This document shows positions 19,088 to 29,516 of a stretch of DNA of 64,000 nucleotides, piece by piece; positions within the stretch are counted from its first letter, which is position 1, and the number at the start of each line of letters is the position of its first letter. The position numbers and the translations under genes are program-made. The stretch is from NCBI RefSeq assembly GCF_000006445.2, contig NC_006048.2, positions 248,001 through 312,000 on the forward strand, in the 5' to 3' direction. The stretch is from Debaryomyces hansenii CBS767. Lineage: Eukaryota; Ascomycota; Pichiomycetes; Serinales; Debaryomycetaceae. Below the pieces are notes generated by a model, which did not search any database, had not been told where the DNA came from, and worked only from the letters and a program-made list of their open reading frames with translations.

Positions 19088-20992
19088 CTATATAACCTCT
19101 TGCAATCCATTCTCTTCGGGTTTAAACCATTCTGTCTTCAAGGTATTCCAACAAAGTTTAGCAAGAGATAAAGCTCGATTTTCACCAATATCAGATTTTC
19201 CTTCAATGTAGATTTTTAATTTGGGTTCAGTTCCTGAACCACGACAAGTAAATCTCACTAATTCGTTATCTGATTGTGCATCTTTTGGTTTCAATGTGGC
19301 AGTAATCATCTGTGAGGTGGGATCAACAGGTAAATCAGGCACATGGGTGGGGGTCAGAGTATCGTATCCTAGGGTTAGATCTCTCCATGAATCGACTAAG
19401 AATGTGTCTCCTAGAGTTTGTGGATGAGGCCTTCCTTCATACGATTTACGAATAGTGTTTTCAAATATTTTTTGGGTCATCGATAGATCGTTTAGCTTAT
19501 AGTAGCCATTTGCTTCTTTGTACCAACCGTATTTTTCATATCCCTCGTTTAATTTATCAACGGGATCGTAATTTTCTTTGTTTGCAAACCAAGTTTCGTA
19601 CAATTGTAGCCAAATAACTAGGGCAGAAATGCCATCTTTGTCATTAGCTACACTAAACATAAAGCCTATCGCTTCCTCGTAACCAAATGGTACGTTAAAC
19701 CCTTCTTTCTTTAAATCAATGGCCTTATTACCAATCCATTTGAATCCAGTTAAGGTGTCAATAAACTTAAACCCATGATGTTGTGCCATTGAGGCTAAGA
19801 CTTGTGATGAAACGGTAGAATTAATTAAGTATGTTTTATCTAGCTTATTTTCTGGAGTTAATTCTTCAATCACGTACATTGCAAACAAGAACCCAATCTC
19901 ATTCCCTGTTAACTGCACCCATTCATTTGTTTTATATGACTTAATTGCAACACTAAATCTATCCGCATCCGGATCGTTCGCAATAACTAACTTATGGCCC
20001 AGTTCGTTTGCATTTTTGATCGATAAAGCTAATGCACCCTTTTCTTCTGGATTGGGAAACTTCACCGTCAGAAACTCGGGATCAGGATTCATTTGCTCTG
20101 TGACAGGTTTGATATCGGATTTTGTTTCAAATAAAGAGATAATTTTATCGAAAATCTCCATTCCTACTCCATGCATTGGAGTGTAAGTGAAATCATAGCT
20201 CAATTTATGATTTTGGATTAAAAGCTCATTAACTGCGTTAACATACATTTCTGTAGCTTTTCCTTTTACCCCAAATAATAACTTATCAGCATTTTTCTTG
20301 AAATTCCCTACAATATCCCATACATGTTGGTTAAGCCAAGGGTCCAAATTTCTCTCAATAGAGTTAGCTATTCCTGAGTCATTTGGGGGTATGATTTGGC
20401 AACCATTTCCATAATAGACTTTATACCCATTATCTTGAGCAGGATTATGAGAAGCTGTGACCATAACTCCTGCTGAGGCTTTGAAATAATCAATGGCGAA
20501 TGGTACTAATGGCGTATGCACATATCCTCTATCAGCTTCTTGGAGCTCATTAAATTTAGCCTCTGAAAGTTCAATAGATTCGCGTGATAAATTAGTTGTT
20601 GAACCTAAGTAATATACCTTAAACCCTTGTGTCAAAGCAACACTGGCTGTAATTTCAGCAAATCTCTGGGAATGAAATCTATGATCATAACCCACAACAA
20701 TAGATAAATTCTGGTTTGATTCATTTTTCTCGAGTAAATATTTGATCAACCCTTGAGAAGCCTGAAGTATGGTAACATCATTCATATGTGCAAAGCCAGA
20801 AGTCATCGTTGACCTCAACCCGGCGGTACCAAACGCAATTCGCTTCGAAAGTTTTTCATTCAATTTTGAATAATTTCCTTCTTGTTGTAGTTCAATTATC
20901 TCCTTTCTTGATTTCGGATTGATATCAACCGATATCCACTGTTCGACTAAAGTATTCAAGGTCTTAATTTGCTCTTCAGAATATTCTTCCAT
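19088..20992 (-). CDS. PRM15: Phosphoribomutase / phosphoglucomutase-family enzyme
   Basis: 634 residues from the ATG at 20990-20992; the frame extends 33 bp upstream but without an ATG. It belongs to the Pgm3/Prm15 branch (S. cerevisiae 622 residues; human PGM2 like). Visible motifs are FGTAGLR near residue 55, the catalytic-serine loop MVTASHNPAQDNGYK with Ser181, the metal-binding DPDADRFS, the sugar-recognition GYEEAIG and the phosphate-binding RGSGTEPKLKIYIE near the C-terminus. It interconverts ribose-1-phosphate and ribose-5-phosphate in nucleoside salvage and has weaker activity on glucose phosphates. The whole active site is intact. It is cytosolic by inference and shares direction with PRP19 upstream. 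Pgm1/Pgm2 are less similar and shorter. Confidence 0.9.
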   Translation of the reverse strand: MEEYSEEQIKTLNTLVEQWISVDINPKSRKEIIELQQEGNYSKLNEKLSKRIAFGTAGLRSTMTSGFAHMNDVTILQASQGLIKYLLEKNESNQNLSIVVGYDHRFHSQRFAEITASVALTQGFKVYYLGSTTNLSRESIELSEAKFNELQEADRGYVHTPLVPFAIDYFKASAGVMVTASHNPAQDNGYKVYYGNGCQIIPPNDSGIANSIERNLDPWLNQHVWDIVGNFKKNADKLLFGVKGKATEMYVNAVNELLIQNHKLSYDFTYTPMHGVGMEIFDKIISLFETKSDIKPVTEQMNPDPEFLTVKFPNPEEKGALALSIKNANELGHKLVIANDPDADRFSVAIKSYKTNEWVQLTGNEIGFLFAMYVIEELTPENKLDKTYLINSTVSSQVLASMAQHHGFKFIDTLTGFKWIGNKAIDLKKEGFNVPFGYEEAIGFMFSVANDKDGISALVIWLQLYETWFANKENYDPVDKLNEGYEKYGWYKEANGYYKLNDLSMTQKIFENTIRKSYEGRPHPQTLGDTFLVDSWRDLTLGYDTLTPTHVPDLPVDPTSQMITATLKPKDAQSDNELVRFTCRGSGTEPKLKIYIEGKSDIGENRALSLAKLCWNTLKTEWFKPEENGLQEVI

Positions 20993-21169
20993 TATTATAT
21001 TATTAGTTGTTGAAGGTAAGGGCAATTGAAGTTAAGAATACAAGATTTAATTTGTGCAGGTTAAATTATCCTATACTCAATTTTATTGAAATTATGTTAC
21101 GTTATTTTCGAATAACACTATATACTATACAACGGAAGAAAAATACAAGTAGAATACATTAGATTAACA

Positions 21170-22761
21170 TCATGCATAGGCTAGTTGAAATTCTAATATA
21201 GAAGAATTTTGAGTAACACCTGCAAATTTTATCTCTCCAGTGTTCTTAAATTCTTCATCATCAGCAGTGTTTAAAATATCCAAGCTTAACAACGCAGAGT
21301 TCGACTCTTCAATAGTTTTTTCACTCAAATTATCGAGCCATTTCTTACCTTTCTTAATATATCTATGTAAGCTTAGCATATTCCTCGAATCATATGTAAT
21401 GATTATCGACGAAGATGGATCAATTGCAAAATCTACCAATTCGTTCGAAAATTCTATCGAATGAATAATGGCATTCTTTCGCAAATCAATTATGTCCAAA
21501 CAACTTGCATTCTCACCATTGGCAGATGAAACTAATAACCAATATCCATTCGATGCAAATGAAAGTTTTTTAATATTTGGATATTTGGATTTAATATTAA
21601 ATACAGATTGTCCTGATGTCAAATTATAAATTGTTACCTCTCCATTTTCAGTGCCTGTACCTAATAGAGCACCATCTACGTGGATATCACCACAACATAT
21701 ATTATTTACTTTCGAGGAGCGGAATAAAACGGCCATTTCGTCAAGGTCATTCAAAGACCAAGTTCCATCACGCGAGAATAAAATGAAAAGGTTAGTTAAT
21801 GTGGGATGAGACACTATTTGAAAGATTTCACCCTCATGATTATGTTCAAATAAAGTTTTGCTGTCTCTAACAAACACCTTTTCCTTATACGCAAGTATAG
21901 GCACTTGTTCGTCTTTATGTATGACTTGATTCACAGCCGTTACTAATCCCTTATGTGTGATTTTAGTCACATTGTTCTTTCCAGGATTATTAAAATTGTA
22001 AACAGCAACAGACCCTGTGGACGATCCCACTAAAAGAATTTTATTGGTTGCATTCACGAATGAATTTTCTGCCTTCTTGAAAGGCTGTGCGTGATTTGCA
22101 ATGAACTCTACGGTTATATTTTGCTCAGGAGTAATAGGTAAAGTAGGCTTCTGGGATTTATGTAATTGGAACAACTCGTCACGGGCTTGATTAATTATTT
22201 CAACTGGTAATTGAGTTGAAGCTTTAGCATCTCCATTTGAAGTTGATTCTATAACCACATCATCCATTGGTTCGTCTTTTCCAATAGATACTGCTAACTG
22301 TTGTAATGCCAGTCTAGCTTCGTCTCTTTCTTTGATAGCCTTTGCTGCGACTCTTACTGCTGCGTCGTGGTGGTATAAAGCTGCACTCAACTCCTCTCTG
22401 GCTTTATGTAACTGTTTTCTCAATGCAAATACTTCCAATGCTAAGGAATCCCATTCATTCTGAAAGGTCGATAATAACGAAGGTATTGAATTGAAACTAG
22501 GTGGTTTTGGTGGTGCAATCGTCGATGTTACGCTATTGATACCTACCAACTCTTCTATTGTTAAATCCTCATCATTAACTGGATCTTTACCACTAGTCGA
22601 TATATAATTCTCGATAAGTCTTCTCTCAAAGATCGATCCACTCTTTGGTGAAATAACTGGCTCCTTCGGCGTTTCGCCAGAAACTAGATTCGAGTTAGTA
22701 ACTGAATTAATTTTATGGTTCACAATTTACATGGAATTCCTTACATACTTGAACAAATCAT
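21170..22761 (-). CDS. PRP19: Prp19, U-box ubiquitin ligase of the spliceosomal NTC; spliced
   Basis: The main exon (21170-22683) has no start codon: its only in-frame upstream candidate is a GTG before a stop. A 13-nt first exon (22749-22761) and a 65-nt intron supply MICSISGETPKEP, matching the conserved Prp19 N-terminus (M-x-C-x-ISG-x-PKEPV). The spliced protein is 508 residues (S. cerevisiae 503). Domains: U-box about 1-60 (SPKSGSIFERRLIENYI, DPVNDEDLTIEELV), coiled coil for tetramer formation about 65-140, and seven-bladed WD40 from about 220 to the end. Family knowledge: Prp19 is the E3 core of the NineTeen Complex, needed for spliceosome activation and DNA damage response. A splicing-factor gene that depends on splicing for its start codon could feed back on itself. 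Confidence 0.9.
22684..22748 (-). other. PRP19: Predicted intron in PRP19 (65 nt)
   Basis: Donor GTATGT at 22743-22748, perfect branch motif TACTAAC at 22694-22700 and acceptor AATCTAG ending at 22684, on the minus strand. Ten nt lie between the branch motif and the intron end. The first exon is only 13 nt. Splicing makes a codon ATT (one base from exon 1, two from exon 2). Confidence 0.9.
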
Positions 22762-23019
22762 TCTATAATTATATACTGATTAATAGACTTATTAGATAGC
22801 TGAATTTGTATCTTGTTTATATGAGATATGAGATGAGAGTCTACACAATTTTGCGTATCGCACTACTTATAAAGATATAGAATCATGAAGGCATATATTT
22901 GATTTGACTTAAAAGAACAAGTATAATGTGACGTATTAGATGCAGAGAGTAGCCAGCGGCATTTATTAGAAGATCTTTATAGATTTCTTCTTTTTGGTTT
23001 GTTTAATGTAAATCATTAA

Positions 23020-24102
23020 TTAATAGTTTTGATGATGATTATATCCCATTTCGTAGCCATTTTTTTCAGGTACAGCAGGAGCATCAAGAGGCTTGTATTT
23101 CTTTCTGTTATTAGATAAACAGCCGCAGCAATGGCCGATGATGGTGAATATAAGCACTAACAATGCTGCGGCAACTGCAGACCATATCAATGCATAAAAT
23201 GCAATCGATAAGAAAGACTTAATACCAAGCTCTCCGGTATTTTCATTAATTTGTTTTCTCACATAGATATAAGCACCAGTTGCTAACCCTGCTCCAATAA
23301 TACCAGTGAGGAAAACCAATGTTTGAAAGAGGAAGTTGATACATGAAAGACAACAATTACTTGGGTCCACACAACATCCAATAAGTTGAACGAATACACC
23401 AATAGCTGACAAAATAGCCATGATCAATATCAATGCGAACGCGGCCTTAGTCAAGTTGTTTAAAAGCGTAAGTTGCTTGTTTAAGTTACCAGGCAAATTT
23501 AAAGTCTCATATGTAATATTATCAACTATTTGTTCCAATACCGTTCTCACATCAGACGAAATGTCAATACTACCCGATGCGCCTGTAATCTTATCATTTA
23601 TAGTATTGTTCAATTCTTGTTTGATAATTTCTAGCGGGTCGAAGAAATATGCTGGCTTAGGATCGGAGCACCACTTAAAATCGATATCCGAGTTATCGAA
23701 GCCCTTTTCTGTTTTTGAACTGCCCTTAACTTCTCCCTTACAGTAACCCCACAAACTGATCGAGTATACCTGCGCCAACCCCATATCTTCGTAAGTTATT
23801 GAATTAACGATGCCGCTGATAGTCGATCCAATATCTGATAAACTACTGGCAAGGTCCTTTTCCACCACCGTACGACCAGGTAAAATAGTATCTCTCTTAC
23901 TATCAGGATGTATAGTATCTCTCTTGGAGAATCCATTGAAATCTATAAGCTGCGACACATCTAAATCAGTAAGATGGAAATCTAACAAATATATTTTGGT
24001 CAAGTAGGCTTCATTTTTGTATGATCCAACTAATGCAAATATCGATAATACTGTGGTCGCTATCGAAAGCAAGATGATTATTAATCTGACGATTCTAAAC
24101 AT
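23020..24102 (-). CDS. SUR7/PalI-family plasma-membrane protein
   Basis: 360 residues with the family topology: one N-terminal membrane segment (about 5-27), a long extracellular loop, then three membrane segments (about 221-243, 256-281 and 297-322) and a short cytosolic tail. The loop has the family signature W118-G119-Y120-C121 with a second cysteine at 145, and N-x-S/T sequons. A small direct repeat, SKRDTI, occurs twice at residues 59-71, each copy with a KR pair that Kex2-like proteases could cut. Family knowledge: Sur7, Fmp45 and Pun1 mark eisosome (MCC) domains and affect cell wall and sphingolipid composition; PalI/Rim9 types act in pH sensing. Which subgroup this belongs to is not clear. 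The length (360) is above Sur7 (302) and near Pun1/Fmp45. Confidence 0.82.
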   Translation of the reverse strand: MFRIVRLIIILLSIATTVLSIFALVGSYKNEAYLTKIYLLDFHLTDLDVSQLIDFNGFSKRDTIHPDSKRDTILPGRTVVEKDLASSLSDIGSTISGIVNSITYEDMGLAQVYSISLWGYCKGEVKGSSKTEKGFDNSDIDFKWCSDPKPAYFFDPLEIIKQELNNTINDKITGASGSIDISSDVRTVLEQIVDNITYETLNLPGNLNKQLTLLNNLTKAAFALILIMAILSAIGVFVQLIGCCVDPSNCCLSCINFLFQTLVFLTGIIGAGLATGAYIYVRKQINENTGELGIKSFLSIAFYALIWSAVAAALLVLIFTIIGHCCGCLSNNRKKYKPLDAPAVPEKNGYEMGYNHHQNY

Positions 24103-24629
24103 TTCCGTTGTAATACACGTTTCTATTCAATATTTGATCTAAACCAATGTTTATTTACACAGATGCTTTATGTTAATTCGTCGCACCCGCTCTTTATAAA
24201 TCAGTTTCGTGATTTGTTTCTAAATATAAACTGAATGATCCAAACCAAGGATTTTATTTTTTTTGGCCAATCGCAAATATATATATATATAGAGATATCC
24301 TATATGAACCAAGAAAATCGGCATCTACGCATCGGTCGGATCGAATCGTCAGGTAATTAATTGTCTTGGTGGCTGGCTATGGTGCTAAAAATATTGCTGG
24401 CTTATTGATTCATGTGTGCGGCGTACACTAAAGCACAGGACAGGGGTGTTGTATGCAAACGTTTTGGCTGATCCAAGTAATAATATAAAGAACCATTTAA
24501 TTCCTAATATAGCGTATCTATGCGTTCCGCTAATTATGTGTAGATGGGTATAGGAAAGGAAAATTACTGTAAAAAGAAAGCTTATATTAACCTATGCTAC
24601 AGAATTAAAATATACAATGGGAGGAATCT
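24103..24629. promoter_or_regulatory. Promoter of the SUR7-family gene; FCP1 3' end
   Basis: 527 bp. An (AT)n run at about 24277-24291 and a stretch of T/A near 24255 lie within 200 bp of the ATG. One AGGGG (a stress-response-element core) is present near 24442-24446. I see no ORF of interest. Confidence 0.45.
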
Positions 24630-27017
24630 TCATACATTGGCCTCTTCCATGTCGTCGAAGCCATCCAAAAGTTCCTTTTCGAGTTCGTCCAAGTCCACCT
24701 CGCTCTCTGGTTCGGCTTGTTGTGTCTTTTGTTTCTTAGATGTAACTTCTTGTTGCAAGATTATGTCTTCGTCAGCCTCTAGACTTCTCTTTTTATTAAC
24801 CTTGTATGCATCTTTAATAAATGAATCGAACGGTTTGCTAACTTCAGCCTTGTCGTTGTCGGTGTCTTCATTGTCGTTATTGTCGTCGTCATTGTCGTTA
24901 TCATCATCATCCTTTTCTGAATTGTCATCTTCACTTATTCCTGCCAAGAAATCATCAACCTCTTGATTCGCATTGTCCAAATCATATTCTTCTACGGAAC
25001 CGATAGAATCAAACCTGGGTCTGCTTTCAATTGTATTGATTTGTTTCTGCTTTTGAGATTCTAATCCCTTTTGGTATTTTTTGAGATCCTTGTCTTCTAG
25101 GTACCAATTATCTTCTTCGCTTTCAACTAAGTAATCTGTTTCATCCACCTTTCCCCAGGCACTCAAGCAAGCAAATAGCCAATCTGGGTTCACTATCTTC
25201 ACGTTTGGTAAGATCTTCTTTGCAACCCTAACCTTGAACGTTGGGCCAGACTTAAATGAATTTGCATTTGGATCCCTACATACCACATGTGTCACCTCAG
25301 GATATACTTCGTTCACTACCTTGACACCAAATTGCTTACACCAAATGACAATATCGGCCGTATCTAAATTTATACCTAATGGCAAAATACCAGAAAATAG
25401 AATTGTGATGCCTTCTAAACATTTGCTCTTTAAAAATGGAATAATATGTGTTAAATCGGGCTTTAAATGTGGACTTTTTATTTTGTTTGCAGCCAATATT
25501 TTGTAATATTCTGAATGAATTCTCACTAACGCCTTCTTCAACGAGTATAACTCATTATCATCGTCGTACAATAAATTATCTTCCTCCTCATCCTCTTCTT
25601 CTTTTTTATCACCATCACTTTCTTCAGGTGAACTTGAACCAGATGGAGAATGAGAATCATGTTCATGGATTTTGTCCAAATCATGTTGTAACTTTGCTAA
25701 AGGTCTGTCATGTTGTTGTTGTTCCAAAGACATATTTCTACTTATAGATTGTTCCATAAGTAAACTTGCATTATCTTCTCCTCCTCCCATTTCTAATATT
25801 CTATCCACAGGTGATGAAGATGGAGTGTCATTCTCCTGGCTCGGGTTATCGTCCTCTTCACTAGCCTCTTTATCGTTTTCATTTGCTTCAGATTCTTCAT
25901 CATCGGTGGAATTTTTTTCGTTTTCAAGCGCTTCTAACTTTGCAATTGATTTTCTTTTCTTAGTTGGGCCAGTTAGTTGGCCAAACTTCTTAGGCAAAAA
26001 GCTAGAATTAATATCACCAATTCCAACAAAGAAGTCATATGGTACTACTTTAATTAAATTATTTTCCCATTGCCATACATCGCCTCTGTCATCGATGATT
26101 ACAACCATAGATTGATCAACTGGAAAAAGTCTCTTCAAATTCTTATGTGTCAATGATCCACTTTCATCACGACTCAATATTCTGTCACCAAAGTATTCTC
26201 CTTCTGGATCAATAATTTTTGCAATAGCCAAAGCGTAATTCCTAGTAGCCATCGTATATATATGCATTTCATAGAGATCTGATGCCAGTCGTAAAAATTC
26301 CTCTAACCCAGGCCTTAATTTAACATAATACCAACACTTTGATGGTGGCAATTTTGGCCCCGTCCATCCTGGGGGAGCAATTGGGTCTTCCTCCAAACAG
26401 AAACTTCTGACGTTTTTCACGGCTGGATAGTTTGGGTTAGATGGGTCCAGTTGCCACTCCCCTACCGTCGGATCTACAGTCGCATGAATAACAGTTTGGT
26501 CCAAATCGACGACCAAGATCAACTTTTTCTCGCGACTTAGTCTATCAGTTGTATTATGTTCAATCTTTGTTGCTTCGTCGAGACTTATTTTCAATCCTGT
26601 ATTATCGTGAGACATAGAAATGGTTGCCCTGTCTTCGTAATTATATCCCGAATAATCCTTCTCATCCTCGACTGCTTTGCCGCACAATGCACATAGGCCT
26701 CCGTATTGGACGGCATGAGCACAAGGCTCTTTAATAAAACATAATTCGACGCCACTGTGAGCAATTTCATCACTCAAACATACATTGATACTATTCACCT
26801 CTCCCTCAATTGGGCTTTCATAAGTTCCAATACGTTCCACACGAATCTTGGGCGGCGTTTCCTCTTTTGAATTAGGGTCATCTTGATAATCCCAGTATTT
26901 ATATTTGAATAATGTTTGGTGCTTAGGAACAGTTTCTCCTTGCCTACATAAAATGGATGATATTGTCACTGGGAATGGAACCGACTGTGGCAAAGTAATT
27001 GAGGTCAATTCTGCCAT
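24630..27017 (-). CDS. FCP1: Fcp1, RNA polymerase II CTD phosphatase
   Basis: 795 residues; S. cerevisiae Fcp1 is 732. The N-terminus (about 1-100) has the biotinyl/lipoyl-like fold typical of Fcp1. The catalytic FCPH domain starts with LILVVDLDQTVIHATVD: Asp171 is the nucleophile and Asp173 the acid/base in the DxDxT motif. VIIDDRGDVW is the C-terminal metal site of the same domain. A Ser/Asp/Glu-rich insert follows (about 355-480), then a BRCT domain (about 515-610, ending VNPDWLFACLSAWG). The end is very acidic (EVDLDELEKELLDGFDDMEE), matching the TFIIF/TFIIB-binding tail. It removes Ser2 phosphate from the Pol II CTD to recycle the polymerase. It is essential in S. cerevisiae. TAF8 lies next upstream in the same direction, 234 bp away. 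Confidence 0.93.
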   Translation of the reverse strand: MAELTSITLPQSVPFPVTISSILCRQGETVPKHQTLFKYKYWDYQDDPNSKEETPPKIRVERIGTYESPIEGEVNSINVCLSDEIAHSGVELCFIKEPCAHAVQYGGLCALCGKAVEDEKDYSGYNYEDRATISMSHDNTGLKISLDEATKIEHNTTDRLSREKKLILVVDLDQTVIHATVDPTVGEWQLDPSNPNYPAVKNVRSFCLEEDPIAPPGWTGPKLPPSKCWYYVKLRPGLEEFLRLASDLYEMHIYTMATRNYALAIAKIIDPEGEYFGDRILSRDESGSLTHKNLKRLFPVDQSMVVIIDDRGDVWQWENNLIKVVPYDFFVGIGDINSSFLPKKFGQLTGPTKKRKSIAKLEALENEKNSTDDEESEANENDKEASEEDDNPSQENDTPSSSPVDRILEMGGGEDNASLLMEQSISRNMSLEQQQHDRPLAKLQHDLDKIHEHDSHSPSGSSSPEESDGDKKEEEDEEEDNLLYDDDNELYSLKKALVRIHSEYYKILAANKIKSPHLKPDLTHIIPFLKSKCLEGITILFSGILPLGINLDTADIVIWCKQFGVKVVNEVYPEVTHVVCRDPNANSFKSGPTFKVRVAKKILPNVKIVNPDWLFACLSAWGKVDETDYLVESEEDNWYLEDKDLKKYQKGLESQKQKQINTIESRPRFDSIGSVEEYDLDNANQEVDDFLAGISEDDNSEKDDDDNDNDDDNNDNEDTDNDKAEVSKPFDSFIKDAYKVNKKRSLEADEDIILQQEVTSKKQKTQQAEPESEVDLDELEKELLDGFDDMEEANV

Positions 27018-27251
27018 TTTTTTTATGATAATTATTGAATTGCCTATCGACTTATATGTTGTATAAATATGTACACCTCTGATATAGATTGATTTGATGG
27101 ATATATCTTCTTAATTAGCCAACAAGAATACTTGTTGTTAAATTCCAGGTATCTCGATGAGTTTATCCAGGTCTTCGGTCACATGATGTCGCGGTATCTA
27201 CGAGTTTACGAGGATAGATAAAGAAGCTATGTACTTGTATTGATATGTCTA

Positions 27252-29345
27252 TTATACATCTTCAAGTTCTATTTCGTCGTCGCTAGAGTCAGACGGAAGA
27301 TCGTTAGAAATCTTCATATTGTTTTCAAGAAGCGTTACCTTAGGCGCAGAATCGGCCGGAATGGCATCTTCCAATTCAGCCTCAAAGGAATCGGAATCCA
27401 TTTCTTCGTCAGTATTAATATTAACATGGGCAGCATCAGTTCCATCTGCTTTTGGAACCGAACCTATTTCAGTCTCATTGTTATCAAGGGGGAAGTTGTT
27501 GTTGTTGTTTGGATTCGCGTCGGTTTCCTGCTTGTCTTGTGATCCGTTGCTATCGCCGAAATCAAAAGTTGGGAAGCCCATATCCTCGTCCCTGTCACTA
27601 TCATCGTTATCGTCATCCAGCATATGACTAATTGGACCAAAACTGAATCCCAATCCCATTTTCTCTCTTTCCTTTTCTTTTGCTTGTTCTCTCTCGGCCT
27701 TTTCGCGAAGAATATTTTCGACTTTTCGTTTCTTCCTCTTCTCTGCTGTCCTCACTGACCCGATAACTGACTTGAATTCCTCTTGCACAATGTTGGCAAA
27801 AAATAAATCAACTTCAGGCGTTACTGGTAAAGTAGCGTATGGTGAATAATACTTCTCCGTCTTGAAAAAAATATTCGACTCTCGTAATTTTCTTTTACGA
27901 TCTATTTTAAGCTCTTTTGAACGTTCTAAGTCACGTCTCTTTTGAGCGTATGCAACAAAGTCAAATGTCTTGACATCTTGAAGTAGTTTGCGTGGCTCAC
28001 CATCAACTTTTGCAATTTGTTCTTCTGTTTTATTGTGTAGCGTTTCGCTTGCCGCGTCTACCTCGTCTGGGATTCCGTCTTTCGTATTCAATTCTGTTGG
28101 CCGTGGTTTAGTTTCATGTTCTTCCAATTGGTGGTCAGGTATTGGAGTTTCTATATCTGTCTGGTTCTTCTGCTCAACTTCACTCATTAAACTGTTTTCG
28201 TTTTCGCTATCTATATCATCGTCAACTTCCAGTAATGTGTCACGAATTTGTTTCTCGAAATCCTCTTTCCATTTTTTTTCATCATCGTCAATCAAGTTAT
28301 ACAAAGACTTTTCTGTCAATCTGGATTCATCTACTAACTTCAACCTCAATTGTTTCAAATCTGTGATCATATTCATATACTTAGGAGTCTTTTGGTAGGT
28401 GTAATCTGGGGGGAGCTCAGGCAAATAAAATGGAATATAGATAGGCTTAGAAGATTGCTTTGGAATTAATTCAGTAATTTCGTAGTGCTCATTCGTAAAA
28501 AATGGGAGCGATGGATCGTTTTCATCAAACTTGTTGTCTTCTTTGAATTCATTGATCAATTCTGTGGTTTGGCTATTAACAAGATCAATCTCTGATTTAT
28601 ATTTCTTCGCGATTAGTTTTGTCTCTTCATATTCTTTGTACAATTTGCCGGCCTTAATGCCCTTCATTCTAAAACATAATTCGGTGTCGCTTATGGAAGG
28701 CTTTTTTCTTCTCTGTACCTCGGTGAATTTCCTCAACATCTCTATTATGTCATGAAAATAAGTTATACTTAAGTCGTTCATTTGAGAGAGAAATTCCTCC
28801 GAATAGTCAAGCCCCTTTGACTTTAATATTACCCCAATAATCTTGGAAAATTGAAACTCTATTCCCGACATCGCTAATTTTTTGTCTACTGGTTTGTTCA
28901 ATAAATTAATAGTTTCTGGTGCTAATCTTCTCTCCGAAAATGGTACTTCCAAGTCAGGCAAATTAAGCACAGGTTTATTGAAATGTGTTTCCTTATCATT
29001 ATTCAGTATGTTAATTGGCACTTCTTCCCCTTTTTTATTGATTGTTTCTGTATTCATTACTGTGTCGTCGGCGTTCGACGCTTCACTCTCATTTTGAGTG
29101 CTCTTATTATCAATGGTTATAACTTCGTGGCCATTTAATTTCTCGCTTATGTCTGCTTTCTTTTCTTCTTGGCCATCTGAATTGATATCTTTCTCTTCAT
29201 TTTCGTTATTATTCAGTCGTATCATATCTTCTTTCGTTTCGTCTGCCTCATGATGTTTATTCTGCACATCATCTTGCGCTGAATTTATCGTTGAATTACT
29301 TTGTTCCTCCTTCTTAATATCAGCAGCCTTGTCTTCGCTGACCAT
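27252..29345 (-). CDS. TAF8: TFIID subunit Taf8
   Basis: 697 residues from the ATG at 29343-29345; the longer ORF before it begins with a GTG. Residues about 140-230 form a histone-fold (Bromo-TP type), with FQFSKIIGVILKSKGLDYSE and LSITYFHDIIEMLRKFTEV. The Taf8 C-terminal domain contains PIYIPFYLPELPPDYTYQKT, a close match to the proline-rich Taf8 signature. The N-terminal about 100 residues and the C-terminal 250 are charged and acidic. Family knowledge: the Taf8 histone fold pairs with Taf10 in TFIID. It is longer than S. cerevisiae Taf8 (510), mostly through acidic extensions. The next gene downstream is FCP1. Confidence 0.88.
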   Translation of the reverse strand: MVSEDKAADIKKEEQSNSTINSAQDDVQNKHHEADETKEDMIRLNNNENEEKDINSDGQEEKKADISEKLNGHEVITIDNKSTQNESEASNADDTVMNTETINKKGEEVPINILNNDKETHFNKPVLNLPDLEVPFSERRLAPETINLLNKPVDKKLAMSGIEFQFSKIIGVILKSKGLDYSEEFLSQMNDLSITYFHDIIEMLRKFTEVQRRKKPSISDTELCFRMKGIKAGKLYKEYEETKLIAKKYKSEIDLVNSQTTELINEFKEDNKFDENDPSLPFFTNEHYEITELIPKQSSKPIYIPFYLPELPPDYTYQKTPKYMNMITDLKQLRLKLVDESRLTEKSLYNLIDDDEKKWKEDFEKQIRDTLLEVDDDIDSENENSLMSEVEQKNQTDIETPIPDHQLEEHETKPRPTELNTKDGIPDEVDAASETLHNKTEEQIAKVDGEPRKLLQDVKTFDFVAYAQKRRDLERSKELKIDRKRKLRESNIFFKTEKYYSPYATLPVTPEVDLFFANIVQEEFKSVIGSVRTAEKRKKRKVENILREKAEREQAKEKEREKMGLGFSFGPISHMLDDDNDDSDRDEDMGFPTFDFGDSNGSQDKQETDANPNNNNNFPLDNNETEIGSVPKADGTDAAHVNINTDEEMDSDSFEAELEDAIPADSAPKVTLLENNMKISNDLPSDSSDDEIELEDV

Positions 29346-29516
29346 CGTTAAATACACCAGTACAAAGTAGTATATCCAATATATTTTAAATACTATTACG
29401 CTTACACTATATACTGTTGTATCATGCTTTAGTCAATAATGAATAACGATTGCACATAGAAACTAAAATTACACAAAACCGATCAGCTACCTAAAACTTA
29501 TTAAGTAGTAGAATCT

